Below, in pieces: positions 49,649-58,443 of a stretch of 64,000 bases of DNA. The stretch comes from Streptomyces sp. I6 (GTDB lineage: Bacteria > Actinomycetota > Actinomycetes > Streptomycetales > Streptomycetaceae), in assembly GCA_003725745.1 (NCBI GenBank), contig RHDP01000001.1, forward strand, positions 2,015,501-2,079,500, in the 5' to 3' direction. Every line of letters starts with the position of its first letter. Within the stretch, counting starts at the first letter, position 1. A program made the position numbers and the translations under genes. The notes under the pieces are model-generated. The model did no database searches, was not told where the DNA came from, and was given only the letters and a program-made list of their open reading frames with translations.

Positions 49649-51271
49649 ATGCCTGAGCTGCAGAAGGTCGTTTCGACGACTGCGTCCTGGGAGAGTGGCT
49701 ACTCGCAGGCCGCGGACTCGGAACTCGCCGAGCGCATCCGCTCCCGAGGCCCGGTCGACCACCGGGCCGAGAGCGAGCTGAAGCAGCGCCATGTCGCCTA
49801 CGCCCTGGTCTGCGCACAGCTGTGCACCCGGGGCCGGGTGGCCGCCGACCGGCTGGCGCGTGAGGCGCTGGAGCGGGCAGCCGAAGCCGCACGCTCGGGC
49901 TTCGACCCCAACGGCACGTGGCGCGACTTCGTCCTGACGTGTGTGCACCGCACGGCCCTGAGCTGGGCCCGAGGCGGCAGACGGGCCCTGCTCGAACCCG
50001 CGTTCCTCGGCTGGGCGGACAGCCAGGGCGAGAGCCGGGCGGACGGCCATGGCCGAGACGGCGGCGGAGGGTCCGCCGGGCCGACGGCGTCGGAGCAGCA
50101 GCAGGCGCTCCGCGAGGGCTTCTTCGCCCTCCCCGAGGCCGCCAGGGGTGTCCTGTGGTACTCGCTGGTGGACCAGGAGCCGGACGAGAGGGTCGCGACC
50201 TACACCGGGGTGGCACCGGACGCCGTTCCGGCCCTGCTGGCCAAGGCCCGGCAGTCCCTGCACGGCTCCCTGCTGCAGGCACATGCCGAGCGCGCCGGCG
50301 ACACCCGCTGCAACGGCTTCCGGCGCCTCGTCGAGGCCGCGGCGGTCGCCGGCACCAACCCCCGCTGCGGCGACCTCGCCGTCCACCTCGACACCTGCCT
50401 CGCCTGCGAGGGGCTGCTGACGCAGCTGATCCTGCTCTCCGACGATCTGCGCACGGCACTGGCCGACGGGCTGCTCGTCCGTGACGGAGCGGCGTACGCG
50501 TCCGCCGTCACGCAGCGGCCCCGCACCCCGTACCCCGGTCCCCCGCCGAACAGAGGGCCGGAAGACGAGGACAGCACGGTGTGGAACCCCGGACCGGTAG
50601 ACCGCCCCGCCCGGCGCCGGCCGGGGCGCGGTGCGCGCGTAGCCGGTGCGGTGGCCGCGGTGGCCGTCGTATCGGTCCCCCTGCTGCTCATCGCCGAGCG
50701 TCAGTCCGGGGAGCAGGCGCCCGGCCGCGGCCGGGCGGAGGCGCGCCCGGCCGCCCCGGCATCCCCCAGCGGGGCCGCCACCGGTCCCGCGCGGCCCGAG
50801 GCCGGGAGCACGCCTCCGCCCGGCGATCTCGTCTACGGGCGGATCATGCACGCGGGCAGCGGGCTGTGCCTGGACATCGAGGACGGATTGGTCATCAAGC
50901 GCGGCGGCACCGTGGCGGCCCGATGCACCCAGGCCCCCACGCAGCGGTGGGCACTGGACGCGCAGGGACGGCTCCGCAACCTCCACGACTCCACGTTCTG
51001 CCTGAAGGCGGACGGGGACGGAGCGGGCGTCGGAGTCCGCCCGTGCGACTCGGACAATCCGGAGAAGCTGGAGAAGATGACCTTCCTCGTCGAGCCGGTG
51101 GGCCCCATCCGGCCGAAGACCGGCCCTGAGGCCGCGCTCGTCCCGGACCCGGACTGGGTGGAGAACCCTCGGCCTCTGGAGCTTCGTGCCGTGACCGGCG
51201 GCAGCGATCAGAGCTGGACCGTGGAGTCTCTCGTGTCGCCCACGCGGGGCGGGGCGACGGCCGCGCCGTGA
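49649..51271 (+). CDS. Sigma-factor-like / zinc anti-sigma-like / membrane / ricin-lectin fusion protein
   Basis: A 540-residue multi-domain protein. Residues about 20-100 and 150-215 look like sigma-70 regions 2 and 4: helical, with LPEAARGVLWYSLVDQEPDERVAT (key LPEAARGVLWY) before a helix-turn-helix-like segment. Next comes Cys240-X5-His246-X3-Cys250-X2-Cys253, the zinc pattern of ZAS anti-sigma factors. A Pro-rich linker and one membrane helix (about 328-350) follow. The outside part (about 388-540) is a ricin-type beta-trefoil: LVYGRIMHAGSGLCLDIE, QRWALD, FCLKADG and SDQSWTVE. ATG 49649 has GAGGGG upstream. This suggests a membrane-tethered transcription regulator or relic thereof, with a carbohydrate-sensing outer domain. 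Relatives are annotated in Streptomyces only as ricin-domain proteins. Confidence 0.83.
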   Translation: MPELQKVVSTTASWESGYSQAADSELAERIRSRGPVDHRAESELKQRHVAYALVCAQLCTRGRVAADRLAREALERAAEAARSGFDPNGTWRDFVLTCVHRTALSWARGGRRALLEPAFLGWADSQGESRADGHGRDGGGGSAGPTASEQQQALREGFFALPEAARGVLWYSLVDQEPDERVATYTGVAPDAVPALLAKARQSLHGSLLQAHAERAGDTRCNGFRRLVEAAAVAGTNPRCGDLAVHLDTCLACEGLLTQLILLSDDLRTALADGLLVRDGAAYASAVTQRPRTPYPGPPPNRGPEDEDSTVWNPGPVDRPARRRPGRGARVAGAVAAVAVVSVPLLLIAERQSGEQAPGRGRAEARPAAPASPSGAATGPARPEAGSTPPPGDLVYGRIMHAGSGLCLDIEDGLVIKRGGTVAARCTQAPTQRWALDAQGRLRNLHDSTFCLKADGDGAGVGVRPCDSDNPEKLEKMTFLVEPVGPIRPKTGPEAALVPDPDWVENPRPLELRAVTGGSDQSWTVESLVSPTRGGATAAP

Positions 51272-51305
51272 CCTCCGGCGAACACGAACCCGGCGGCGGG
51301 GCGGC

Positions 51306-51420
51306 CGTGACGGTGATGGCGCCCGATGTCGGTGATGGTGCCCGATGATGACGCCCGATGTCGGCGATGACGCCGATGACGGTGATTCGGTGATTTGGTG
51401 ATTCGGTGATGCCGTCGGTG
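51306..51420. repeat. Low-complexity GATG/GGTGAT repeat tract
   Basis: A degenerate tract of GATGTCGGTGATG, GCCCGATG and GTGATTCG units between the lectin fusion and the GH4 gene; no coding sequence. Confidence 0.75.
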
Positions 51421-51494
51421 GTCGCCGGGTACCTCCCACACAGAGGCCTTCGTCGAGGGCGTCGCACCGACCGGAGTGAAGGGCTGGGACGCAC

Positions 51495-52802
51495 ATGCCG
51501 CAATCCACCGCGGGCCACCCACCGCCTCCCCGGCTGGCGAAGATCGCCGTCGTGGGCGGCGGGTCCACATACACACCCGAACTTGTCGACGGATTCGCCC
51601 GGTTGAGGGAGACCCTGCCGCTCGGCGAGCTGGTGCTGATCGACCCGGCGGCCGGCCGGCTGGACCTGGTCGGCGGGCTCGCCCGGCGGATCTTCGCCCG
51701 CCAGGGCCACCCCGGGACCGTTTCGACCACCGTCGACCTGGACGCAGCAGTGGCCGGCGCCGACGCCGTGCTGCTGCAGCTGCGCGTCGGCGGTCAGGCC
51801 GCGCGGGAGCAGGACGAGACCTGGCCGCTGGAGTGCGGCTGCGTCGGGCAGGAGACGACCGGGGCCGGCGGGCTGGCCAAGGCACTGCGCACCGTGCCCG
51901 TGGTGCTGGACATCGCCGAACGGGTGCGGCGCGCGGCCCCGGACGCCTGGATCGTCGACTTCACCAACCCGGTCGGCATCGTGACCCGTGCGCTGCTCCG
52001 CGCCGGGCACCGGGCGGTCGGGCTGTGCAACGTCGCGATCGGCCTGCAGCGGAAGTTCGCCGCGCTGCTGGACACCGCCCCGGGCGACGTGCACCTGGAC
52101 CATGTGGGCCTCAACCACCTGACCTGGGAGACGGGTGTCCGGGTGGGTGGCCCGGAGGGCGAGAACGTCCTGCCGCGGCTGCTCGCCGTGCACGCCGACA
52201 CCCTCGCCGGGGACCTGCGGCTACCGCGGGAGGTCCTGGACCGCCTCGGCGCGGTGCCGTCGTACTACCTGCGCTACTTCTACGCGCACGACACGGTCGT
52301 ACGGGAGATGAGGACCGCGCCGCCCCGGGCCGCGGAGGTCGCGGCCCTGGAGGAACGGCTCCTGGCCATGTACGGCGACCCGTCGCTGGACCAAAAGCCC
52401 GCACTGCTCGCCCAGCGGGGCGGCGCCTACTACTCGGAGGCCGCCGTCGACCTCGTCGCGTCACTCCTCGGGGGAACGGGCAGCCCCTACCAGGTGGTCA
52501 ACACCTACAACGAGGGCACACTGCCGTTCCTCCCCGACGACGCCGTCGTCGAGACGCAGGCGGCCGTCGGCACCAAGGGTGCCGTGCCGCTGCCACCGCC
52601 CGACGTCGATCCGCTGTACCGCGGGCTGATCGCGAACGTCACGGCCTACGAGGAGCTGGCACTGGAGGCGGCACTCCGCGGCGGCCGGGACCGGGTCCTC
52701 AGGGCGCTGCTGGCGCACCCGCTGGTCGGCCAGTACGCGCACGCCGAAGCCCTCACGGAGCGGCTGATCGCCCACAACCGGGAGTATCTTCCGTGGGCGT
52801 GA
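51495..52802 (+). CDS. 6-phospho-beta-glucosidase, GH4 family
   Basis: NAD- and metal-dependent hydrolase of phosphorylated disaccharides, cytosolic. It has 435 residues. The Rossmann motif AVVGGGSTYTPEL (about 18-30), the FTNPVG strand, GLCNVAIG (metal-binding Cys) and the LNHLTW motif (His) are all present, as is GAYYSEAA. The subgroup with TYNEGTLPFLP resembles 6-phospho-beta-glucosidases or diacetylchitobiose-phosphate hydrolases. The stop overlaps the downstream kinase start, indicating an operon for sugar-phosphate breakdown. ATG 51495 is taken as start; no transport genes are adjacent. Confidence 0.93.
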   Translation: MPQSTAGHPPPPRLAKIAVVGGGSTYTPELVDGFARLRETLPLGELVLIDPAAGRLDLVGGLARRIFARQGHPGTVSTTVDLDAAVAGADAVLLQLRVGGQAAREQDETWPLECGCVGQETTGAGGLAKALRTVPVVLDIAERVRRAAPDAWIVDFTNPVGIVTRALLRAGHRAVGLCNVAIGLQRKFAALLDTAPGDVHLDHVGLNHLTWETGVRVGGPEGENVLPRLLAVHADTLAGDLRLPREVLDRLGAVPSYYLRYFYAHDTVVREMRTAPPRAAEVAALEERLLAMYGDPSLDQKPALLAQRGGAYYSEAAVDLVASLLGGTGSPYQVVNTYNEGTLPFLPDDAVVETQAAVGTKGAVPLPPPDVDPLYRGLIANVTAYEELALEAALRGGRDRVLRALLAHPLVGQYAHAEALTERLIAHNREYLPWA

Positions 52803-53968
52803 GCGATCCGGCAGCGCGCGCGCCGGCCGTCACCGGCTCCGCGCCGGGCCGCTCTCCTGCCACGGTCCTGGCCATCGACGCGGGCAACAGCAAGACGGAC
52901 GTGGCGGTGGTCGACGCGGAGGGCGCGGTGCTGGGCTCGGCCCGCGGCGGCGGATTCCAGCCGCCGAAGGCGAGCCAGGCGAAGGCGAGTGCCGCAAAGG
53001 CGTGCGACGGACCCGGCGAACCCGCCGGACCCAGCAGACCCGACGGACCCGACGGACCCGACGGACCCGACGGACCCGACGGACTCGACGGACTCGACGG
53101 ACTCGACGGCACGGTGCGCCAGGCCCTCGGCAGCGCGGGGCTGAGGTCCGTCACGCATGTCGCCGCCTGTCTCGCCCATGCCGATCTCCCGTTCGAGGAA
53201 GCGGAGTTGGCGACGGCCGTGCGGGCCCGCGGCTGGGGTGCCACGAGCGAGGTCCGCAACGACACCTTCGCGGTCCTGCGGGCCGGGATCGACGAACCCA
53301 GGGGTGTCGCCGTCGTCTGCGGCGCGGGCATCAACTGCGTGGGCATGGCGCCGGACGGCCGTACCGCGCGCTTCCCGGCCGTCGGCAGGATCTCCGGGGA
53401 CTGGGGAGGGGGCGCGGCGCTCGCGGAGGAGGCGCTGTGGTTCGCCGCCCGGGCCGAGGACGGGCGCGGTGAACCGACCGAGCTGGCCCGGACGCTGCCC
53501 GCGCACTTCGGCCTGCCGTCGATGTACGCGCTCATCGAGGCGCTGCATCTGGGGCGTCTCGGCGCGGGACGCAGGCACGAGCTCGCCCCGGTCCTGTTCT
53601 CGACCGCCGCCGCGGGCGATGCCGTGGCGGGCGCGATCGTCGACCGGCTCGCGGAGGAGGTCGTACTGATGTCCACGGTGGCGCTCGGCCGGCTCGGGCT
53701 GCTGGGCGAGGAGGTCCCCGTCGTGCTCGGAGGCAGCGTGCTGGCGGCGCGGCACCCCCGGCTGCACGGCGGGATCGAGGAGTCACTCGCCGTCCGGGCG
53801 CCGAAGGCGGTCGTCTCCGTGGTGACCGCCCCGCCCGTCCTGGGCGCGGCGCTGCTGGGCCTGGACCACCTCGGGGCGCCGGCCGCGGCACGGGGCCGGC
53901 TGCGGTCGCGGTACGGGGGACGGGCTTCCGCGGTCAGGGGATCGGGCGCCCCGCCGCCGGTCCGCTGA
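52793..53968 (+). CDS. BadF/BadG/BcrA/BcrD-type sugar kinase, N-acetylglucosamine kinase-like
   Basis: An ASKHA-fold kinase of 391 residues. The phosphate-1 loop AIDAGNSKTDVAVVD (about 24-38), VCGAGINCVG (phosphate-2) and RISGDWGGG are the marks of GlcNAc kinase-like members. GTG 52793 has GGGAG eight bases upstream and overlaps the GH4 stop by ten bases; GTG 52799 is an alternative. A low-complexity insertion of PDG and LDG triplets (about residues 84-104) interrupts the first domain. Together with GH4 it would phosphorylate and process amino-sugars or glucosides released outside, for example by the glycosidase at 44350, but this link is inference. Confidence 0.88.
   Translation: MGVSDPAARAPAVTGSAPGRSPATVLAIDAGNSKTDVAVVDAEGAVLGSARGGGFQPPKASQAKASAAKACDGPGEPAGPSRPDGPDGPDGPDGPDGLDGLDGLDGTVRQALGSAGLRSVTHVAACLAHADLPFEEAELATAVRARGWGATSEVRNDTFAVLRAGIDEPRGVAVVCGAGINCVGMAPDGRTARFPAVGRISGDWGGGAALAEEALWFAARAEDGRGEPTELARTLPAHFGLPSMYALIEALHLGRLGAGRRHELAPVLFSTAAAGDAVAGAIVDRLAEEVVLMSTVALGRLGLLGEEVPVVLGGSVLAARHPRLHGGIEESLAVRAPKAVVSVVTAPPVLGAALLGLDHLGAPAAARGRLRSRYGGRASAVRGSGAPPPVR
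53042..53104 (+). repeat. Seven 9-base tandem repeats inside the sugar-kinase gene
   Basis: Four GACGGACCC units followed by three GACGGACTC units, coding Asp-Gly-Pro then Asp-Gly-Leu. All are in frame, giving a collagen-like Gly-X-Y stretch in the kinase. Confidence 0.95.
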
Positions 53969-54081
53969 AGCCTGGCCAACGGGCCCGCCGGCGCCGCCGG
54001 TCCGCCGGAACCGGTGCAACCGGTGCAACCGGACGCGCCCTCGCGCACGGTGGCGGGTCGGGCGCGCCGCGATACCCCCGC

Positions 54082-54121
54082 GTCCGGCCGTGTGTCCGGC
54101 GCGCCGGACGCACGGCCGGAC
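54082..54121 (+). terminator. Terminator after the GH4-kinase pair
   Basis: A roughly 18-bp stem with one mismatch (left arm GTCCGGCCGTG...) and a 4-base loop, 113 bases after the kinase stop. Confidence 0.65.
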
Positions 54122-54179
54122 GGAACCGAACAACCGCCGGCGGCGTATTCAGGACCGGGGGTACCGGGACGGGGCGGCA

Positions 54180-54208
54180 TTGACGCGACACGCCGGATGA
54201 CACAAGAT
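54180..54208 (+). promoter_or_regulatory. Sigma-70-type promoter for the GlnX-GlnH-PknG locus
   Basis: TTGACG at 54180-54185 and CAAGAT at 54203-54208 are separated by exactly 17 bases. They lie about 110 bases upstream of the first gene of the locus, with an AT-richer surround. The best promoter match in the window. Confidence 0.6.
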
Positions 54209-54319
54209 CCTGTGAACCCTAGGTGTGGAATGTCCGCTCCCGCGGCCATACTTCTGGCCGGAAGCCGTTCCCCACCCGCGGGATGTGGGACGCCGTCAGA
54301 TGACCGAGGGGGAGGTCAA

Positions 54320-55756
54320 TTGACACACATGCCGAGCGCGGCGGGCCCGCCCGCGCCGCCGGTGCCGCACGTCCCGGCGCAGCACGGTGCGGCACCCGGC
54401 CCGGGGTCACGCCTCTCCGGGTCGGCGCCGCCTCCGGGGCCGCCCGCGCGGCGCAGCGCCTGGGCGGAGACCTCGTCGCGGCTGCGCGCCGCCGCGACGA
54501 CGGAGCCCGGGCGGCTGCGGATCATCGGCGCCGTACTGGCGGTGCTGGTGCTGGCGTTCGGCGCGGTGACGGCGGTCGAGATCACCGGCCGTTCCGCCTC
54601 CGCCGACGCCGTGGTCGACCGCAGCCAGCCCCTCAGCGCCGACGCGGCGAGCATCTACCGCTCGCTCGCCGACGCCGACACGGCCGCCGCGAGCGGCTTC
54701 CTGGCCGGGGCACAGGAGCCCGCCGTGGTGCGCGAGCGCTATCGCGAGGACATCGCCGGCGCCTCGCGGCTGCTGGTGAAGGCCGCCGCGAACACGGACG
54801 GTTCGACGGACTCGCGGCGCTCGATCACCGCGCTCAACGAACAGCTCCCCCGCTACACGGGCCTCGTCGAGCGGGCACGGGCCGGCAACCGCCAGGGCCT
54901 CCCCCTCGGTGGGGCCTATCTGCGGTACGCGAACGAACTGATGACCACCGAACTGCTGCCCGCGGCGCAGAAGCTGTACGACGAGGAGACGGCCCGGCTC
55001 GACGAGGACCACGGCGGCGCCCGGGCGTGGCCCCTGATATCGCTGGGGCTGGGAGTGCTGGCGCTCGGCGCTCTGGTCTGGGCGCAGCGCCGCGACTACC
55101 GTCGTACGAACCGGGTGTTCAACCCCGGGCTGCTCGCCGCCACCGCGGCGTGCACGGTGACGCTGCTCTGGCTCGGCGCCGGGCACGCGCTCGCGAGGGC
55201 GGGGCTCGACGAGGCCCGGGCCGAGGGACAGCAGTCGCTGACGGTCCTCAACGACGCCAGGATCAGCAGCCTGAAGGCCCGGGCCAACGAGAATCTGACC
55301 CTGGTCGCGCGGGGCGCGGTGCTCACCGAGGACGGCAAGGGCGACAAGTACGAGGCGGACTACGCCTCGGGAATGAGTCGGCTCACCGCCTCGCTCGGCC
55401 GTGCCGGGCAGCTCGCCGGCGACGGCGCGGGCCGCACACCGGTCGCGCAGGCCGTCTCCGCGGCGTCGGAGTGGAGGAGCCGGCACCAGCAGGCAGGTGA
55501 GAGCGACCGGGCGGGCGACTACGACGGCGCGCTCGCCAAGGTGATCGGCGGCGAGGGTTCAACGGGCCAGTGCTTCGACCGGGTGGACGCCGCGCTGGAG
55601 AGGGCGCTGGCACATGAGCAGGCCGAGTTCACCGAGGCCGCCGAGGGCGGCCGGGGCGCGCTGGCGGGCCTGCCGGCCGGCGCCGCCGTGCTGGCGGTCG
55701 TCGGCGCGGCCGGCGCCGTCCTCGGCATCGGCCGCCGGCTGTCGGAGTACCGGTGA
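54320..55756 (+). CDS. glnX: GlnX-like four-helix membrane signalling protein
   Basis: About 478 residues. A Pro/Ala-rich cytoplasmic N-terminus precedes helix 1 (IIGAVLAVLVLAFGAVTAVEI). An extracellular helical domain of about 135 residues follows, then helices 2 and 3 (ISLGLGVLALGALVW; LLAATAACTVTLLWLG), a second extracellular domain of about 135 residues and helix 4 near the C-terminus. This topology and its place before a binding protein and PknG match mycobacterial and corynebacterial GlnX, which relays amino-acid sensing from GlnH to PknG. TTG 54320 sits four bases after GGAGG; ATG 54329 is an alternative. The stop overlaps a GTG of the next frame, so translation is coupled. Confidence 0.82.
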   Translation: MTHMPSAAGPPAPPVPHVPAQHGAAPGPGSRLSGSAPPPGPPARRSAWAETSSRLRAAATTEPGRLRIIGAVLAVLVLAFGAVTAVEITGRSASADAVVDRSQPLSADAASIYRSLADADTAAASGFLAGAQEPAVVRERYREDIAGASRLLVKAAANTDGSTDSRRSITALNEQLPRYTGLVERARAGNRQGLPLGGAYLRYANELMTTELLPAAQKLYDEETARLDEDHGGARAWPLISLGLGVLALGALVWAQRRDYRRTNRVFNPGLLAATAACTVTLLWLGAGHALARAGLDEARAEGQQSLTVLNDARISSLKARANENLTLVARGAVLTEDGKGDKYEADYASGMSRLTASLGRAGQLAGDGAGRTPVAQAVSAASEWRSRHQQAGESDRAGDYDGALAKVIGGEGSTGQCFDRVDAALERALAHEQAEFTEAAEGGRGALAGLPAGAAVLAVVGAAGAVLGIGRRLSEYR

Positions 55757-55767
55757 GAGGGGGAGAA

Positions 55768-56907
55768 GTGGCTGACCCGACGCCGGACGCGACCCAGGGC
55801 GGGACACCGGACGCGACTTTGGACGGGACACCGGACACGACCCAGGGCGGGACACCGGGGAACGGAACCGCGGCGGCGGCGGCCCGGCCGCGCCTTCCGC
55901 GCCAGAAGGGGCCCGTCGCGCTGCGGCTGCGCGGCTGGGGCGGTGTCACCGGAACGGCGGCGGCCTGTGCGCTCACGGCCGCCTTCACCCTGCTCCCGCT
56001 CTCGCGCGGAGGTCCGCCGGCCGGCGCGCTCCGGACTGCCGAGCCGGCGGCCGCGCCACCCGCGAAGGCCGACGACTGCACCAGCCCGGAGGCGTCGCTG
56101 CGGCCCTCGTCGGCGGACGGCCCGGCGATCGAGGAGATCAAGCAGCGCGGCCGCCTCATCGTCGGCATCGACCAGAACAGCTACCGCTGGGGCTACCGCA
56201 GGGCGGACGGCGAACTGGAGGGCTTCGACATCGATCTGGCCCGGGCGATCGCCCGGGACATTCTGGGAGACCCCGAAAAGATCATCTTCCGGGCGGTCCC
56301 GACCAACCAGCGGATCGCCGCGCTCGACAACGGCACCGTGGACCTCGTCGTACGGACGATGACCATCAACTGCGCCCGGATCAAGCAGGTCGCCTTCTCC
56401 ACGGCGTACTTCCGCACCGGCCAGCAGGTGCTGGCGCCCCGGGGGTCCACGATCACCGGCTTCGACGAGTCCCTCAAAGGCCGGCGGGTCTGCTCCGCCG
56501 AGGGCTCGACGGCCTACGACGCGCTGGAGAAGGACCCGCACGGGGCGTTGTTCAGGGACGAGGACGACGACGGACCCGGCGACCGGAACCGGCTGACGGT
56601 CCCCAACCAGCTGGACTGCCTGGTCCGGCTGCAACTCGGCGAGGTGGACGCGGTCGTGACGGACGCGGCCCTCGCCGCGGGCCAGGCCGCGCAGGACCCG
56701 TCCGTCGAGCTCAAGGGCGACGCACCGTTCACCACGGAGTACTACGGCGTGGCCGCCAGACTGGGCAGGGACGACCTTGTCCGCAGGGTCAACAAGGTGC
56801 TGGAGCAGTACCGGGCGGGCCCCTGGACGCAGGCGTACGTCAAGTGGCTGAAGGAGGACCTGCCCGGCATACCCGGCCCCCCGGCGCCGAAGTACCGGGA
56901 GGATTGA
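55768..56907 (+). CDS. glnH: GlnH-like membrane-anchored amino-acid binding protein
   Basis: A solute-binding protein family 3 domain (about 120-370) shows RLIVGIDQNSYRWGYR, LEGFDIDLARAIA, IAALDNGTVDLVVRTMTIN and FSTAYFRTGQQVL, the glutamate/glutamine/aspartate-type binding signature. It is preceded by one hydrophobic segment (about 58-78, GVTGTAAACALTAAFTLLPL in part). I see no convincing lipobox, so it may be a signal-anchored protein rather than the lipoprotein seen in mycobacteria. The first 30 residues are TPDATQGG-type repeats encoded by three 24-base units (55780-55851). GTG 55768 is 11 bases after the glnX stop. No ABC permease is present, consistent with a sensor role. Confidence 0.85.
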   Translation: MADPTPDATQGGTPDATLDGTPDTTQGGTPGNGTAAAAARPRLPRQKGPVALRLRGWGGVTGTAAACALTAAFTLLPLSRGGPPAGALRTAEPAAAPPAKADDCTSPEASLRPSSADGPAIEEIKQRGRLIVGIDQNSYRWGYRRADGELEGFDIDLARAIARDILGDPEKIIFRAVPTNQRIAALDNGTVDLVVRTMTINCARIKQVAFSTAYFRTGQQVLAPRGSTITGFDESLKGRRVCSAEGSTAYDALEKDPHGALFRDEDDDGPGDRNRLTVPNQLDCLVRLQLGEVDAVVTDAALAAGQAAQDPSVELKGDAPFTTEYYGVAARLGRDDLVRRVNKVLEQYRAGPWTQAYVKWLKEDLPGIPGPPAPKYRED

Positions 56908-57047
56908 CGCCGCCCGGCGGGCGGTCGACGGCGGCCGACGGAAGCAGGCAGTCGACGGCGGTCGACGGAAGCGGGCGGTCGGCGGGAAGGCCGCACCGGC
57001 GGGGACGCCGGGCGGCGGTGGCGAGTACACGAGCGGAGAGGTGATCG

Positions 57048-58364
57048 ATGGGCGTCGCGGGACTCCCCGGGCCGGTAATGGACCGGGACGAGGTGGACCG
57101 TGCGCTGGCGCGGCTCGGGGAGGAGCACGAGGCGATCGAGACCTCGCTCCTCGCCCTCCAGGACCATGCGGGCCGCAGACTCCTGGAGGGAGCGGAGCTG
57201 ACGGGCGTCACCAGGGACCGCTGGGCCTCCACGGAGCAGGCGATCGCGCTGCTGTGGGGCTACTTCGACGCCTACGCGGGGGCGCTGCGCTCGGCACGTG
57301 AGCTGCGGGCCCGGCGCCGCTGGCCGAGCCGGGACGACCTGGTGGCACTGACGGACCGGCTGCGCGGCCCGAGCGTCGCCGTGGCGGGTGCCGCCGCCCA
57401 GCCCGCGCCTTCCGCGGGCGGCCCCGCAAAGCTCTCGGAGCGTTTCACCCTGGAGGGCCTGGTCGGCCGGATGAACACGCTGTACGCCCGCTCGCTGGAC
57501 GTGGTGGTGGCCGCCGACACGGTGTGGTCGGCGCTGCCCGCGCGCATCGACCTGCTGGCCGCGGAGTTGCACCGGACCCGTTCCCTGGCCCACTCGGTGG
57601 GCGTGCGACCGGGCGAGCACCCCGCAGGCGACGAGCTGGACTCGATCACCCGGGAACTGTCCGCGCTGAGGGCGCAGGTCGTGTCGGACCCGCTGGCGTT
57701 CTGGTCGCCGGCGACGGCGAGTTCGGCACCCGGCGGCGGCCGGCCCGACACGGGACGCTACGACCGGGCGGCGCGTTCGCTGGAGGACGTCCGCCGGGAG
57801 ATCGAGGCGGTCCTCGCGGTGCGGCAGGACTCGGAGACGAGGCTTTTGCGGTTGCGGGACGTGCTTTCCCGGGCGGACCGCACGCTCACCGAGGCGCGCG
57901 CCGCGCGGGGCGAGGTGCTGGCGAAGATCGCCGCGTCCGAGGTCCCCGCGGTCAGCGGCCCGCCGACCGTGCTCCAGGAGCGGCTGGCCACCGCGGCGGA
58001 GTACCGCAGGCACGCCCGGTGGCACCGGCTGTCGCCGCTGCTGGAGTCACTGGAGCGGGAGGCCGAGGACGAACTGATGCGGGCGCGGGAGTCGTTGACG
58101 GCGGTGACGGCACCGCTGGCGGTCCGTGCGGAGCTGCGCGGCCGGCTCGACGCGTACAAGGCGAAGGTCGCCCGGCACGGCATGGCCGAGGACCCGCTGC
58201 TGATCGAGCGGTACGACGTGGCACGCCGGATGCTGTGGAGCGCGCCGTGCGATCTGCGCGCCGCGGAGCAGGCGGTGCTGCGCTACCAGCGTGCCGCGGC
58301 GGAGGTCCTGGTACCGCGGCAGCCGGGACCCGCGGACGGCGGCGGCCACCGGGGGGAGTCGTGA
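57048..58364 (+). CDS. Helical coiled-coil protein of the PknG locus
   Basis: A 438-residue cytosolic protein with no enzyme motif that I recognise. It is almost wholly alpha-helical, with predicted coiled-coil stretches at about 5-45, 130-205 and 235-300 and a C-terminal helical region (about 310-420), separated by two short Ala/Pro/Gly linkers. Conserved placement between glnH and pknG in Streptomyces (from memory) suggests a scaffold or adaptor for the kinase. ATG 57048 follows GAGAGGTGA at good spacing. The 140 bases before it contain two copies of a GTCGACGGCGG-type repeat and no gene. Confidence 0.75.
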   Translation: MGVAGLPGPVMDRDEVDRALARLGEEHEAIETSLLALQDHAGRRLLEGAELTGVTRDRWASTEQAIALLWGYFDAYAGALRSARELRARRRWPSRDDLVALTDRLRGPSVAVAGAAAQPAPSAGGPAKLSERFTLEGLVGRMNTLYARSLDVVVAADTVWSALPARIDLLAAELHRTRSLAHSVGVRPGEHPAGDELDSITRELSALRAQVVSDPLAFWSPATASSAPGGGRPDTGRYDRAARSLEDVRREIEAVLAVRQDSETRLLRLRDVLSRADRTLTEARAARGEVLAKIAASEVPAVSGPPTVLQERLATAAEYRRHARWHRLSPLLESLEREAEDELMRARESLTAVTAPLAVRAELRGRLDAYKAKVARHGMAEDPLLIERYDVARRMLWSAPCDLRAAEQAVLRYQRAAAEVLVPRQPGPADGGGHRGES

Positions 58365-58443
58365 TCCGCGCCCGGGCCGGCACGGCCGCCCGGCTCCCGT
58401 CCGCGGCATCGGCGACCGGGCCGGCTGACAGGCAGGGGGAACC

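Larger units (their letters stand above)
53969..54319. other. Intergenic region upstream of the signalling locus
   Basis: No gene is supported. It holds the hairpin at 54082-54121 and a good promoter match at 54180-54208. Confidence 0.5.

Noticed and set aside
53002-53472. An open frame translating to long Arg-Arg-Thr repeats
   Set aside because: Alternate-frame reading of the 9-base repeat in the sugar kinase.
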